Below are positions 1-5,834 of a DNA stretch of 9,024 nt, in pieces. Made by a program: the position numbers and the translations under genes. The stretch is from Gemmatimonadota bacterium (GTDB taxonomy: Bacteria > Gemmatimonadota > Gemmatimonadetes > Gemmatimonadales > GWC2-71-9). Under the pieces are notes generated by a model. The model was given only the letters and a program-made list of their open reading frames with translations, was not told the DNA's origin and did not search any database. The stretch is taken from positions 1-9,024 of the forward strand of contig JACZUR010000073.1 of NCBI GenBank assembly GCA_022573095.1, read 5' to 3'. Within the stretch, counting starts at the first letter, position 1; each line of letters opens with the position of its first letter.

Positions 1-147
1 TCCGGTCCTGGCTTGCTGACGCGCGTACTTGTGAACTATCTAGGTGCTATCGGAGTGCCGCCACGGGCCACCAGGAGTTCGGTCTTTGATGCGGCTGATT
101 CTTACCTCGACGATACGCGCGAAGCTCTGTCGCAGCTCCCGAGGTAG
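1..147 (+). CDS. C-terminal fragment of an unrecognised protein
   Basis: An open frame enters from the left edge and reads 48 residues (SGPGLLTRVL ... EALSQLPR) to a TAG at 145-147. The segment is probably mostly helical, with no catalytic motif or membrane segment. The pattern of a Pro-Pro/Arg turn followed by an amphipathic helix near the C-terminus is faintly like the tail of VPS10/sortilin-type beta-propeller glycosidase proteins common in Gemmatimonadota and related groups, but that is only an impression from memory. It converges on the moxR-like gene, whose stop is 46 bases away. Sequence beyond the left edge is needed to name it. Confidence 0.55.
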   Translation, partial: SGPGLLTRVLVNYLGAIGVPPRATRSSVFDAADSYLDDTREALSQLPR

Positions 148-193
148 TGAGATGAGGTTGGGTTGTAGCTAACGCGACGAGAGGCTGGCCGGC

Positions 194-1216
194 TTACAAC
201 TCCTTCATCCAATTTTCAGAGTCGATCAATTCAGTACAGATGTCCTGAGCACTGCGTCTGGCAGCCTCGGCAGTGAAGTTGATTCCGATCCTGTGCCTCA
301 GTACGGAAACGGCTACGTCCTTGATGTCGTCCAGGTCGGCCATTGGGCGCCCGTCCATGGCTGCGCGCGCTTTCGCGCCGAGTACTAGATACTGAGAGGC
401 TCGGGGACCAGCACCCCACTGCACGTACTCCCTGACGAAATCCGGGGAGCGGTCATCTTCGGGCCGGGTCATCCTCGCCAAAGCCACTCCGGCCCTCAAA
501 ATCGGCTTGGGAGCTGGGATGCGGCGGACCAGGTGCTGCATCTCTATTAGGTCTTCGCCAGAAAGGACCGGTTCGATCGGATGGGCTTCGTCGCTCGTAG
601 TCTCTTCGACGATGCGCTCCTCTTCTTCTCTCGAGGGATACCCAACGGGCAATTCCAGCATGAAGCGATCCAGCTGCGCCTCCGGCAGCGGATACGTGCC
701 CTCTTGCTCAATCGGATTCTGTGTTGCCAGGACAAAGAACGGCTCGGGGAGCGCGTAAGTCTCCCCGGACGCTGTGACGGCGTGTTCCTGCATTGCCTGA
801 AGCAGCGCTGCCTGGGTTTTGGGAGGGGTACGGTTGATTTCATCGGCGAGGACTATGTTCGTGAATACGGGACCGCGGACGAACTTGAATGCGCGTTTCC
901 CCGTAGTCGCATCCTCTTCGATGATCTCCGTCCCGGTGATATCCGACGGCATCAGATCCGGTGTGAACTGGATTCTGGAAAACTCTAGCGACAGTGTCTC
1001 CGCAATGGTGGACACCATCAGCGTCTTGGCGAGTCCGGGTACTCCGACGAGCAGGGCATGGCCCCCGGAAACGATAGCGGTTAGAATGCCCTCGAGAACC
1101 TTCGTCTGCCCGACGATTCTCTTGGCGACCTCGTCCATCAGCCGCACTTTGCCGCTGGCAAGCTTGTCAAGAAGCTCTATATCCCTGTCTGCAGATCTTA
1201 GCGGTTCAGCCGTCAA
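194..1216 (-). CDS. MoxR-family AAA+ ATPase
   Basis: This is a MoxR-type AAA+ ATPase of 340 residues, a usual family length. These are cytoplasmic chaperone-like ATPases, often helping to mature or insert metal cofactors or to activate partner proteins with von Willebrand A domains. Visible motifs are Walker A GVPGLAKT (58-65), Walker B IVLADEIN (121-128), sensor 1 ATQNP (165-169), a candidate arginine finger in EAQLDRF (R184) and sensor 2 GAGPRAS (R272). The start is taken as TTG at 1216 because GAGGAG lies 8 bases upstream. The frame stays open to 1393, but the extra 59 residues are Arg/His/Trp-rich and unlike the family. The gene diverges from the ATP synthase cluster. Its usual DUF58 or VWA partners do not follow, since the next gene downstream converges on it. 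The substrate cannot be inferred. Confidence 0.93.
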   Translation of the reverse strand: MTAEPLRSADRDIELLDKLASGKVRLMDEVAKRIVGQTKVLEGILTAIVSGGHALLVGVPGLAKTLMVSTIAETLSLEFSRIQFTPDLMPSDITGTEIIEEDATTGKRAFKFVRGPVFTNIVLADEINRTPPKTQAALLQAMQEHAVTASGETYALPEPFFVLATQNPIEQEGTYPLPEAQLDRFMLELPVGYPSREEEERIVEETTSDEAHPIEPVLSGEDLIEMQHLVRRIPAPKPILRAGVALARMTRPEDDRSPDFVREYVQWGAGPRASQYLVLGAKARAAMDGRPMADLDDIKDVAVSVLRHRIGINFTAEAARRSAQDICTELIDSENWMKEL

Positions 1217-1224
1217 GAATTCTT

Positions 1225-1230
1225 CTCCTC
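1225..1230 (-). promoter_or_regulatory. Ribosome binding site setting the TTG start of the moxR-like gene
   Basis: Read on the minus strand this is GAGGAG, 8 bases from the TTG at 1216-1214. It is the main reason for preferring that start to the upstream in-frame start at 1393, which would add an atypical basic leader. Confidence 0.7.
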
Positions 1231-1337
1231 TAGTAGGTCGGCAGGATGTAGTACAATCCAAACGGTGGTAATGTTGCAGCCGTTTCCTGCCCCTGAAAAT
1301 GTAAAGATACGTCCAGTTCGCCCGTGTGTGGACTTGC

Positions 1338-1365
1338 TTGCGAATTCTGTGCCATCTGGTACATT
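1338..1365 (+). promoter_or_regulatory. Candidate promoter of the ATP synthase cluster
   Basis: TTGCGA at 1338-1343 and TACATT at 1360-1365 are separated by 16 bases. A TGG precedes the -10 at 1357-1359, which gives an extended -10 form. Transcription would start near 1372, only a few bases before the preferred atpZ ATG at 1379, so the message would be leaderless or nearly so. No Shine-Dalgarno sequence precedes that ATG, which fits. This is a by-eye match to a sigma70-type consensus. The divergent moxR-like promoter should also lie in the 1217-1378 gap, but I cannot place it. Confidence 0.35.
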
Positions 1366-1378
1366 TCCGTCCGGTTTT

Positions 1379-1633
1379 ATGGGACGAAGACACAGTCCGG
1401 GTCGCGATTTAGGGGCAGGTTACCAACACCTCGCTCTCGGCCTTACATTTGCCGCTGGCGTCGTTTTCTTCACCCTCACCGGCGTGTTTCTAGATCGGCG
1501 ACTCGGTGCCACACCTCTGTTTACGCTCATCGGAACGGCTACCGGCGCCACGTTGAGCTTTCTCAACGTGTACTGGAGGCTGAAGGCGGAAGCGGAAGAA
1601 AGACGCAAGAAGAAACCGGGTGAGGACCGGTGA
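1379..1633 (+). CDS. atpZ: AtpZ/AtpI-family ATP synthase accessory membrane protein
   Basis: A small inner-membrane protein of 84 residues in the AtpZ (ATPase_gene1) family. Such proteins are encoded at the head of many F-type ATP synthase operons and are thought to help assembly of the c-ring or Mg2+ supply. It shows two membrane segments (about 16-37 and 45-66) joined by the family signature GVFLDRRLGATPLFTLIG, then a highly charged tail rich in Lys, Arg and Glu. ATG at 1379 is chosen because the protein then begins just before conserved family sequence. The frame is open from 1265, but the added 38 residues have no family character and would run through the candidate promoter. The stop overlaps the GTG start of the next gene by 3 bases. 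Family assignment is firm, exact role less so. Confidence 0.85.
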   Translation: MGRRHSPGRDLGAGYQHLALGLTFAAGVVFFTLTGVFLDRRLGATPLFTLIGTATGATLSFLNVYWRLKAEAEERRKKKPGEDR

Positions 1634-1971
1634 AGACTGGTGTTCTTGGGTTCTCGCTGACCGTGGCGGTAACCGGCACGCTCGTTCTAGTTTGGGGTGC
1701 AGAGACTGCGGTTAGCGCGGCGTCGTTCGGGCTGCTCGCAACCGCGATCCAAGTAGCGTCAGTCGCTGCGGTAAGACCTGTGTGGAACGCTGGCTTCACG
1801 CGCATGTTAGCTCGCTGGGGTATGGGGATGGGCTTGAGACTGTTGGGTGTAGTAATGATCGTCGTGGCCGTGACTGTGAACGGGGAACTGTTCCAGCCTC
1901 TTCCCGCGGCGTTTGGGTACTTGGGAGTTCTGATTCCGCTGCTGTTTGTGGAGACGAAGCTAATTACATGA
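1630..1971 (+). CDS. Small four-helix membrane protein, AtpI-like, in the ATP synthase cluster
   Basis: A 113-residue, very hydrophobic protein with about four membrane segments (near 5-22, 26-48, 66-84 and 92-110) and few charges. Its position between atpZ and atpB, its size and its topology match AtpI-type accessory subunits, which assist c-ring assembly. I see no motif that proves the family, so AtpI-like is an inference from context. It starts at GTG 1630 with TGAGGA just upstream at 1621-1626. Its start overlaps the atpZ stop and its TGA overlaps the atpB ATG (ATGA at 1968-1971), so the three genes are probably translationally coupled. Confidence 0.8.
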   Translation: MKTGVLGFSLTVAVTGTLVLVWGAETAVSAASFGLLATAIQVASVAAVRPVWNAGFTRMLARWGMGMGLRLLGVVMIVVAVTVNGELFQPLPAAFGYLGVLIPLLFVETKLIT

Positions 1972-2828
1972 TTCAAGAACGGGTTGATGTTGGTCAAGTG
2001 GTTCTGCACCACACTGCGGATGCCTATGCGTTGGACTTCGAACCTCTTTTCACAATCAGTTGGCATCGCTGGCCGGATATACACTTTGGAACACTGACCC
2101 TCAATCTGACGCCAACAAAGCACGTAGTGTTCATGGTGTTGGCGGCGACTTTGGTCTTCTTTACCATGTGGCTTACAGGGAAACAACTTGAGCGCCAGCG
2201 CGCGAGCGAGAACGCTCCTAAGGGTTTCGCGAATGCCATGGAGGCGTTCGTTCTCTTTGTGAGAGATGACATTGCCATCGCGAACATCGGTCACGAAGAG
2301 GGAGAAAAGTACGCACCGTTCGTCATGGCTCTCTTCTTTTTCATTCTATATAGCAATGTGTTGGGATTGCTTCCGTGGGGCTCCGCCGCAACCGGCAACC
2401 TCGCGGTTACCGGTGCGCTCGCCATTTTGTCGTTTGTCGCAATTGAGGTTGGCGGTCTGATGAAGCTGGGCGTCGGCGGCTACATGCGGACGATTTTCCC
2501 CAAGATCCCCGGAATTAGCGGCGCCGGTGCGGTGGCCATGTCGCTTGCAATGGCGCCGATTGAAGTGCTGGGTAAGTTGGTCAAACCGTTCGCGCTGGCA
2601 GTTCGTCTCTTTGGTAACATGACGGCAGGACACTTCGTTATCCTGTCTTTGTTCGGAATAATCTTTCTGTTCGGACACCTCCAGGTCTGGAACTGGGCCA
2701 TCGGTATTGTGACTGCAGGTCTCGTCGTCGGCATCATGTTGCTGGAGCTGTTCGTTGCGTTGTTGCAGGCTTATGTATTCGCGCTGCTGACCGCCACGTT
2801 CATAGGGATGATGCAGCATGAGCACTGA
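1968..2828 (+). CDS. atpB: ATP synthase F0 subunit a
   Basis: Subunit a of the F-type ATP synthase is the stator membrane protein with the two proton half-channels facing the c-ring. The 286-residue product has several membrane helices from about residue 52 onward. The essential arginine sits in LAVRLFGNMTAGH (R213, equivalent to E. coli aR210), preceded by PIEVLGKLVKPFAL. The final helices contain GIMLLELFVALLQAYVFALL, also characteristic. The N-terminal ~45 residues, including HRWPDIHF, face the periplasmic side as in homologues. ATG at 1968 is chosen because it overlaps the previous stop and gives the family N-terminus. The same frame is open back to 1782, but that extension lies inside the previous gene. 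Nearby GGAG is about 14 bases away, so initiation probably relies on coupling. Confidence 0.96.
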   Translation: MIQERVDVGQVVLHHTADAYALDFEPLFTISWHRWPDIHFGTLTLNLTPTKHVVFMVLAATLVFFTMWLTGKQLERQRASENAPKGFANAMEAFVLFVRDDIAIANIGHEEGEKYAPFVMALFFFILYSNVLGLLPWGSAATGNLAVTGALAILSFVAIEVGGLMKLGVGGYMRTIFPKIPGISGAGAVAMSLAMAPIEVLGKLVKPFALAVRLFGNMTAGHFVILSLFGIIFLFGHLQVWNWAIGIVTAGLVVGIMLLELFVALLQAYVFALLTATFIGMMQHEH

Positions 2829-2833
2829 TGGAT

Positions 2834-2900
2834 GGTTAGAGGGTTAGTGGGCTTGAGGGCTGGGAGGTCCAACCCTCCTACCCTCTAACCTTCCCACCCT
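2834..2900. repeat. GGGTTAG-type heptamer repeat arranged as an inverted pair
   Basis: A G-rich tract built from degenerate units of 7-8 bases such as GGTTAGAGGGTTAG runs 2834-2867. The complementary C-rich tract runs 2871-2900, reading on the minus strand as similar AGGGT/GGTTAG units. GGTTAGAGGGT at 2834-2844 and ACCCTCTAACC at 2880-2890 form a perfect 11-bp inverted repeat with a 35-base loop. Inside it TGGGAGG (2861-2867) can pair with CCTCCTA (2874-2880) through one G-T pair. The element starts 5 bases after the atpB stop. It resembles dispersed intergenic heptamer repeats known in several bacterial groups. Whether it is multicopy cannot be told from this window. Confidence 0.7.
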
Positions 2901-2939
2901 CTTCGTTCGGATCGCGTGCTTCGCTCCGTACGACATGTA

Positions 2940-3030
2940 CCCGGTCGGGTGACCGGGGAGTTCCGCTGGTTCGATAGAACCGTTGGCGGATGATCGCAAA
3001 CGGCCGTTCGGGAGAGGCGATCGGGTTGCG
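2940..3030 (+). promoter_or_regulatory. Structured leader upstream of atpE (three consecutive hairpins)
   Basis: Three potential stem-loops follow each other in the gap before atpE. CCCGGTC/GACCGGG (2940-2957) is a 7-bp stem with a GGGT loop. TCCGC plus GGTTC pair with GAACC plus GCGGA (2962-2990) to give two 5-bp stems with a GATA loop. GATCGC (2992-2997) pairs with GCGATC (3017-3022) around the perfect palindrome AACGGCCGTT (2999-3008). CGCAA (2995-2999) could instead pair with TTGCG (3026-3030), an alternative fold. None is followed by a T-run, so they do not look like terminators. A role in mRNA stability, processing or higher subunit c translation is an inference. No known riboswitch is recognised. 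Confidence 0.45.
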
Positions 3031-3078
3031 GTAAGCGCACAGTGATGACAATCTCCCCGTGCTGAAAGGGATGAAACA

Positions 3079-3363
3079 ATGTTGATGAACATGCTGGCGA
3101 TGTTGCAGGCCGCTCAGATCGACACGGCGGTGGAAGTTGCGAGGAACACGAACGCGTTGCTGGGAGCCGGGATCGGCATCGGCCTGGCGATCGTTGGTGC
3201 GGGTATCGGACTTGGTAGGATTGGCGGTCAGGCAGCTGAGGCGATTGCCCGTCAGCCTGAGGCGGAGGCAGGTATCAGAGGTGCGGCGCTGCTGATCGCG
3301 GTGTTGCTCGAAGGTGCCACGATCATCGCGCTTGTATTCGCGCTTCTGTTCAAGCTGATCTAA
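3079..3363 (+). CDS. atpE: ATP synthase F0 subunit c
   Basis: Subunit c forms the rotating ring that carries protons. The 94-residue protein is a helical hairpin. Helix 1 (about 27-50) contains the Gly-rich packing motif GAGIGIGLAIVGAGIGLG, the polar loop has the conserved ARQP (57-60), and helix 2 (about 66-91) carries the ion-binding carboxylate E78 in AVLLEGATII. Gly-Ala follows this Glu rather than the Ser-Thr of typical Na+-binding c subunits, so H+ coupling is expected. The first ~15 residues, MLMNMLAMLQAAQID, are a short hydrophobic leader with Met at 1, 3 and 5, so the exact start is slightly uncertain. AAAGGGA (3065-3071) lies 7 bases before the ATG at 3079. The gene follows the long structured gap and abuts atpF. 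Confidence 0.96.
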   Translation: MLMNMLAMLQAAQIDTAVEVARNTNALLGAGIGIGLAIVGAGIGLGRIGGQAAEAIARQPEAEAGIRGAALLIAVLLEGATIIALVFALLFKLI

Positions 3364-3924
3364 GTGGCGGCCCAGATGACCCTTGCGTTACTGGCTCTGC
3401 AGGAGTCTCACGATGCGGGTGAGAGCTTTGGTACGCCCTTCACGGTAAACTTCGGTCTGTTCTTTTGGACCTGGGTCGTTTTCATCGCACTATTTTTTGT
3501 GCTCAAAAAGTTCGCCTGGCCTGCGATCGTTCAGGCTACTGAGGAAAGAGAGCACCGCATCAAGCGGCAGTTGGAAGATGCCGAGAAGATGAACACGGAA
3601 GCCAAGGATGCGTTGGAGGAGCACAAGAAGCTTCTTGCTGGTGCGAAGGCTGAAGCCCGGGCGCTGGTAACCGAAGCCAAGACGATTGCGCAGAAGGAAC
3701 GTGAACAACTGCTGGCCAAGGCACGGGAGGAACAGCAACAGGTTCTCGAACGCGCCAAGCGCGAAATCCACGCTGAGCGCGACGCAGCGGTCGCAGATTT
3801 GCGGCGTGAGGCGGTTGATCTGTCGCTCGCCGCGGCGTCGAAGCTTGTCGAAGAAAACTTGGACGACAAGGCGAACCGCAAGTTGGTGACGGAGTATCTC
3901 AGTTCTTTGGAGCGTAACGGTTGA
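3364..3924 (+). CDS. atpF: ATP synthase F0 subunit b
   Basis: Subunit b is the peripheral stalk linking the membrane sector to F1 through delta. The 186-residue product has one N-terminal membrane helix (about 28-48) followed by KKFAWPAI and then a long charged helix (about 57-160) rich in Glu, Lys, Arg and Ala that should form the right-handed coiled-coil dimer. Only one b gene is present, so a homodimer is expected rather than the b/b' pair of photosynthetic bacteria. GTG at 3364 directly follows the atpE TAA. ATG at 3376 (residue 5) is a possible alternative, and neither has a clear Shine-Dalgarno sequence. Its TGA overlaps the atpH TTG (TTGA at 3921-3924). Confidence 0.95.
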   Translation: MAAQMTLALLALQESHDAGESFGTPFTVNFGLFFWTWVVFIALFFVLKKFAWPAIVQATEEREHRIKRQLEDAEKMNTEAKDALEEHKKLLAGAKAEARALVTEAKTIAQKEREQLLAKAREEQQQVLERAKREIHAERDAAVADLRREAVDLSLAAASKLVEENLDDKANRKLVTEYLSSLERNG

Positions 3925-4460
3925 GAGAGCCCACCATAGCCCGCAACTACGCGGACGCCCTCTTTACCACCGGTGAGCGTACTGGCGATACAGGCAAGTA
4001 TGCAGAGCTCATCGAGGGGCTTGCCGGAGCCATCGAGAGTGACGACACGATAAGGATTACCCTCGAATCTCCGCGCGTGTCGAAAGTGGCGAAGCAGGAG
4101 ATTATCTCAAAGGCGCTGAAGGACAAGGCGCCGGTGGAATTCATACGCTTTCTTATTGCGGTTATCAAACGTGGCAGGCAGGGGATAATTCCAGCCATCA
4201 GCCGAGAGTATCTGTTGCTCGTGGACGCCAAGTTCAACCGTGTGCACGCGGGTGTTTCAGTGGCTCGCCAACCCAACAAGCAGTTGCAAAAAGACATCCA
4301 GAAACTCCTCTCGGAAGTACTCGGCAAAGAGGTTATCCCGCACTACAACGTCGATGAACGGATAATCGGCGGCGTGGTCGTCAAGATTGGCGATCGCACG
4401 ATGGATGGATCGATACGGCGTAAGATCAAGAAACTCCGCAAGCAGATGTTGTCTGGGTAA
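3921..4460 (+). CDS. atpH: ATP synthase F1 subunit delta
   Basis: Delta (OSCP) joins the b stalk to the top of the alpha3beta3 head. The 179-residue protein has the helical N-terminal domain starting REPTIARNYADALF, as in homologues, and the C-terminal signature GGVVVKIGDRTMDGSIRRKI (150-169). It starts at TTG 3921, overlapping the atpF stop, with GGAG at 3909-3912 placed 8 bases upstream. In most bacteria atpH is followed at once by atpA. Here it is the last gene before a strong terminator, so the catalytic F1 genes must be encoded elsewhere. Confidence 0.95.
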   Translation: MREPTIARNYADALFTTGERTGDTGKYAELIEGLAGAIESDDTIRITLESPRVSKVAKQEIISKALKDKAPVEFIRFLIAVIKRGRQGIIPAISREYLLLVDAKFNRVHAGVSVARQPNKQLQKDIQKLLSEVLGKEVIPHYNVDERIIGGVVVKIGDRTMDGSIRRKIKKLRKQMLSG

Positions 4461-4481
4461 AGGGAACCGGCAGCTCGATAA

Positions 4482-4515
4482 CAAAACGGCGGTGTCTTCT
4501 GACTCCGCCGTTTTG
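4482..4515. terminator. Bidirectional intrinsic terminator between atpH and lemA-like gene
   Basis: CAAAACGGCGG (4482-4492) and CCGCCGTTTTG (4505-4515) form a perfect 11-bp inverted repeat. It extends through a T-T mismatch into GTC/GAC (4494-4496 with 4501-4503) around a TTCT loop. The stem has a GC-rich core with A4 on one side and T4 on the other, so it can work on both strands. It lies between two convergent genes, 21 bases after the atpH stop and 22 bases before the end of the lemA-like gene. Confidence 0.88.
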
Positions 4516-4537
4516 CATTACAAAGGGAAATGTTCTT

Positions 4538-5089
4538 TTAGAACTCCACCGTCGGCACCTCCCGCGCCTCTTCTGACGTTACCTCGAAGTATTCCCGCGG
4601 TTCTGAGCCTATCGCCTTGGCTGTTAGCACCGAGGGAAACCGTCGGATGAAGGCGTTGTACTCCCTCACCGCTGCGTTGTAGTCCTGCCGCGCGGTCGAG
4701 ATGCGGTTTTCGGTTCCCTCGAGCTGGTCTTGAAGCGTGCGGAAGTTCTCGCTCGACCGCAACTCTGGGTAAGCTTCGCTGATAACCAACAGCCTTCCCA
4801 GTGCTCCGGTCAACGCCTGGTTGGCTCCAGCCATCTGCCCCATATCGCCCGACTGTATTGCACCACCGAGCCGGGCTCGCGCGTCGGCGATCGCTATAAA
4901 AACCTCTTGCTCCTGAGTGGCAATACCCCGTACAGTTGCGACCAGATTGGGAATCAAGTCGGATCGGCGCTGCAATTGAACTTCGATCTGACTTTGGTAT
5001 GCGCTGATGTTTTCGTCGTAAGTCTGAATGCGGTTGTAGCCACAGCTTGAAAGGGACAGTGCGGCAAGGCCGAGAAACAATCTTTTCAT
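4538..5089 (-). CDS. LemA-family lipoprotein
   Basis: A LemA-family protein of 183 residues, the usual length. These are membrane-anchored helical-bundle proteins of unsettled function, commonly encoded beside TPM-domain proteins, as here. The N-terminus is a lipoprotein signal peptide (MKRLFLGLAALSLSSC) with lipobox LSSC and lipidation at C16, instead of the N-terminal transmembrane helix of many LemA proteins. Family motifs are RRSDLIPNLVATVRGIATQE (41-60), SENFRTLQDQLEGTENRIST (113-132) and DYNAAVREYNAFIRRFPS (136-153). The ATG at 5089 is preceded by GGAG (plus-strand 5098-5101) at 8 bases. It is the last gene of a three-gene minus-strand group, 31 bases after the previous stop, and ends at the shared terminator. 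Confidence 0.93.
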   Translation of the reverse strand: MKRLFLGLAALSLSSCGYNRIQTYDENISAYQSQIEVQLQRRSDLIPNLVATVRGIATQEQEVFIAIADARARLGGAIQSGDMGQMAGANQALTGALGRLLVISEAYPELRSSENFRTLQDQLEGTENRISTARQDYNAAVREYNAFIRRFPSVLTAKAIGSEPREYFEVTSEEAREVPTVEF

Positions 5090-5120
5090 TTACGTCACTC
5101 CATCTCTTGTATAATCTGCG

Positions 5121-5834
5121 TCACGCCGCATCGACGTACGCTGCCAACTCCTCGATTGCGTCAACATAGTTGGCTCCTATCACATCATACGGTTTGAGTG
5201 CCTTCACGGTTGCACCTGAGATTTTCTGGATCACCCACTCAAAGGCCGTTTTGTCGAGGTCTGCGATCTCCGATGCCTGTTCGACCAGGCCGGCGGGGTC
5301 CTTTGCCGGCTCACCGCCGTCGAGGCGTACGAGCGCGCGCATCAACACGAAAAACGTAGATGCGGAGTCGATCAGTAGCATGGTGAGAGCTTTGCCATCC
5401 GGCGCCCGGGTGGCGTATTCGGCCCGCAACTGGAGCAGTTTGCCCCTTACCTCGCGCTCCAACTCTTGTCGCAGGTCGGCGCGCGTTGTCGTAAGCTCTT
5501 CAAAGGGATCATCCCCTTTTATGAGGCGGTGCGCCTCGCGCATGTCCTCGATCTCAATGGGAAAAACGTCGGTTGAAGCTTTCCACCCTGCCTCGGAGAA
5601 TATCAGCGGCACGGGATTTCGTTTCTTTGCCCAGGCTGAAAGTGCAGGCTGGATCGGTCTCAGCGCCGCAGTAGAAGCATCGTCGAGGATGATCAAGACG
5701 TTCAGGTCCTGGTGCGCCGGAGCGAAGCCGCCTCGTAAGGCCGTGCCAAACAACAGCAGCGATCTGAGGTTGTCGCCTAGACAGCTCTCTAATTCTTGTG
5801 CCAGTTTTTCCGCGGACTCGATCTTGTTAGCCAT
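5121..5834 (-). CDS. Nucleotidyltransferase-fold protein with a degenerate active site
   Basis: A 237-residue soluble protein. Residues 22-52 (NLRSLLLFGTALRGGF ... DLNVLIILDD) match the start of a pol beta-type minimal nucleotidyltransferase fold, whose usual pattern is G-S-x-x-R-G then D-h-D. The first part is recognisable as GTALRGG (30-36), but the metal pair reads D43-L-N45, so the second acidic residue is replaced by Asn. The remainder is helical, including a stretch (about 117-145) of charged helix and a region like the helical partner domain of such proteins. It may have lost transferase activity and act as a binding protein. The start is ATG 5834 with AGGGAG just upstream, and it shares one base with the TAA of the TPM gene (TAATG), implying coupling. 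The frame runs open to 6032 only because it shadows that Gly-rich coding sequence. Its partner and substrate are unknown. Confidence 0.8.
   Translation of the reverse strand: MANKIESAEKLAQELESCLGDNLRSLLLFGTALRGGFAPAHQDLNVLIILDDASTAALRPIQPALSAWAKKRNPVPLIFSEAGWKASTDVFPIEIEDMREAHRLIKGDDPFEELTTTRADLRQELEREVRGKLLQLRAEYATRAPDGKALTMLLIDSASTFFVLMRALVRLDGGEPAKDPAGLVEQASEIADLDKTAFEWVIQKISGATVKALKPYDVIGANYVDAIEELAAYVDAA

Noticed and set aside
581..1271. Overlapping plus-strand frames opposite the moxR-like gene
   Set aside because: The minus-strand protein carries a full set of AAA+ motifs, and these frames show none.
1563..2294. Long minus-strand open frame of 243 codons opposite atpZ, the AtpI-like gene and atpB
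   Set aside because: It lies antisense to three well-supported genes, has no recognisable domain and has shadow-type composition rich in Thr, Pro and Arg.
2346..2825. Minus-strand open frame of 159 codons opposite atpB
   Set aside because: It is fully antisense to the conserved membrane core of subunit a, and the protein is a Gln/His/Arg-rich shadow without domains.
2940..3030. Intrinsic terminator or known riboswitch before atpE
   Set aside because: No T-run follows any of the stems and no known riboswitch consensus was recognised.
2844..3092. Minus-strand open frames in the atpB-atpE gap
   Set aside because: They run through the heptamer repeat and the hairpins into the atpE start, have no ribosome site that I can see, and read as low-complexity Arg/Pro/Ser.
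3079..3363. Sodium-coupled c-ring
   Set aside because: The residues after the ion-binding Glu78 are Gly-Ala, not the Ser-Thr of typical sodium-binding subunits.
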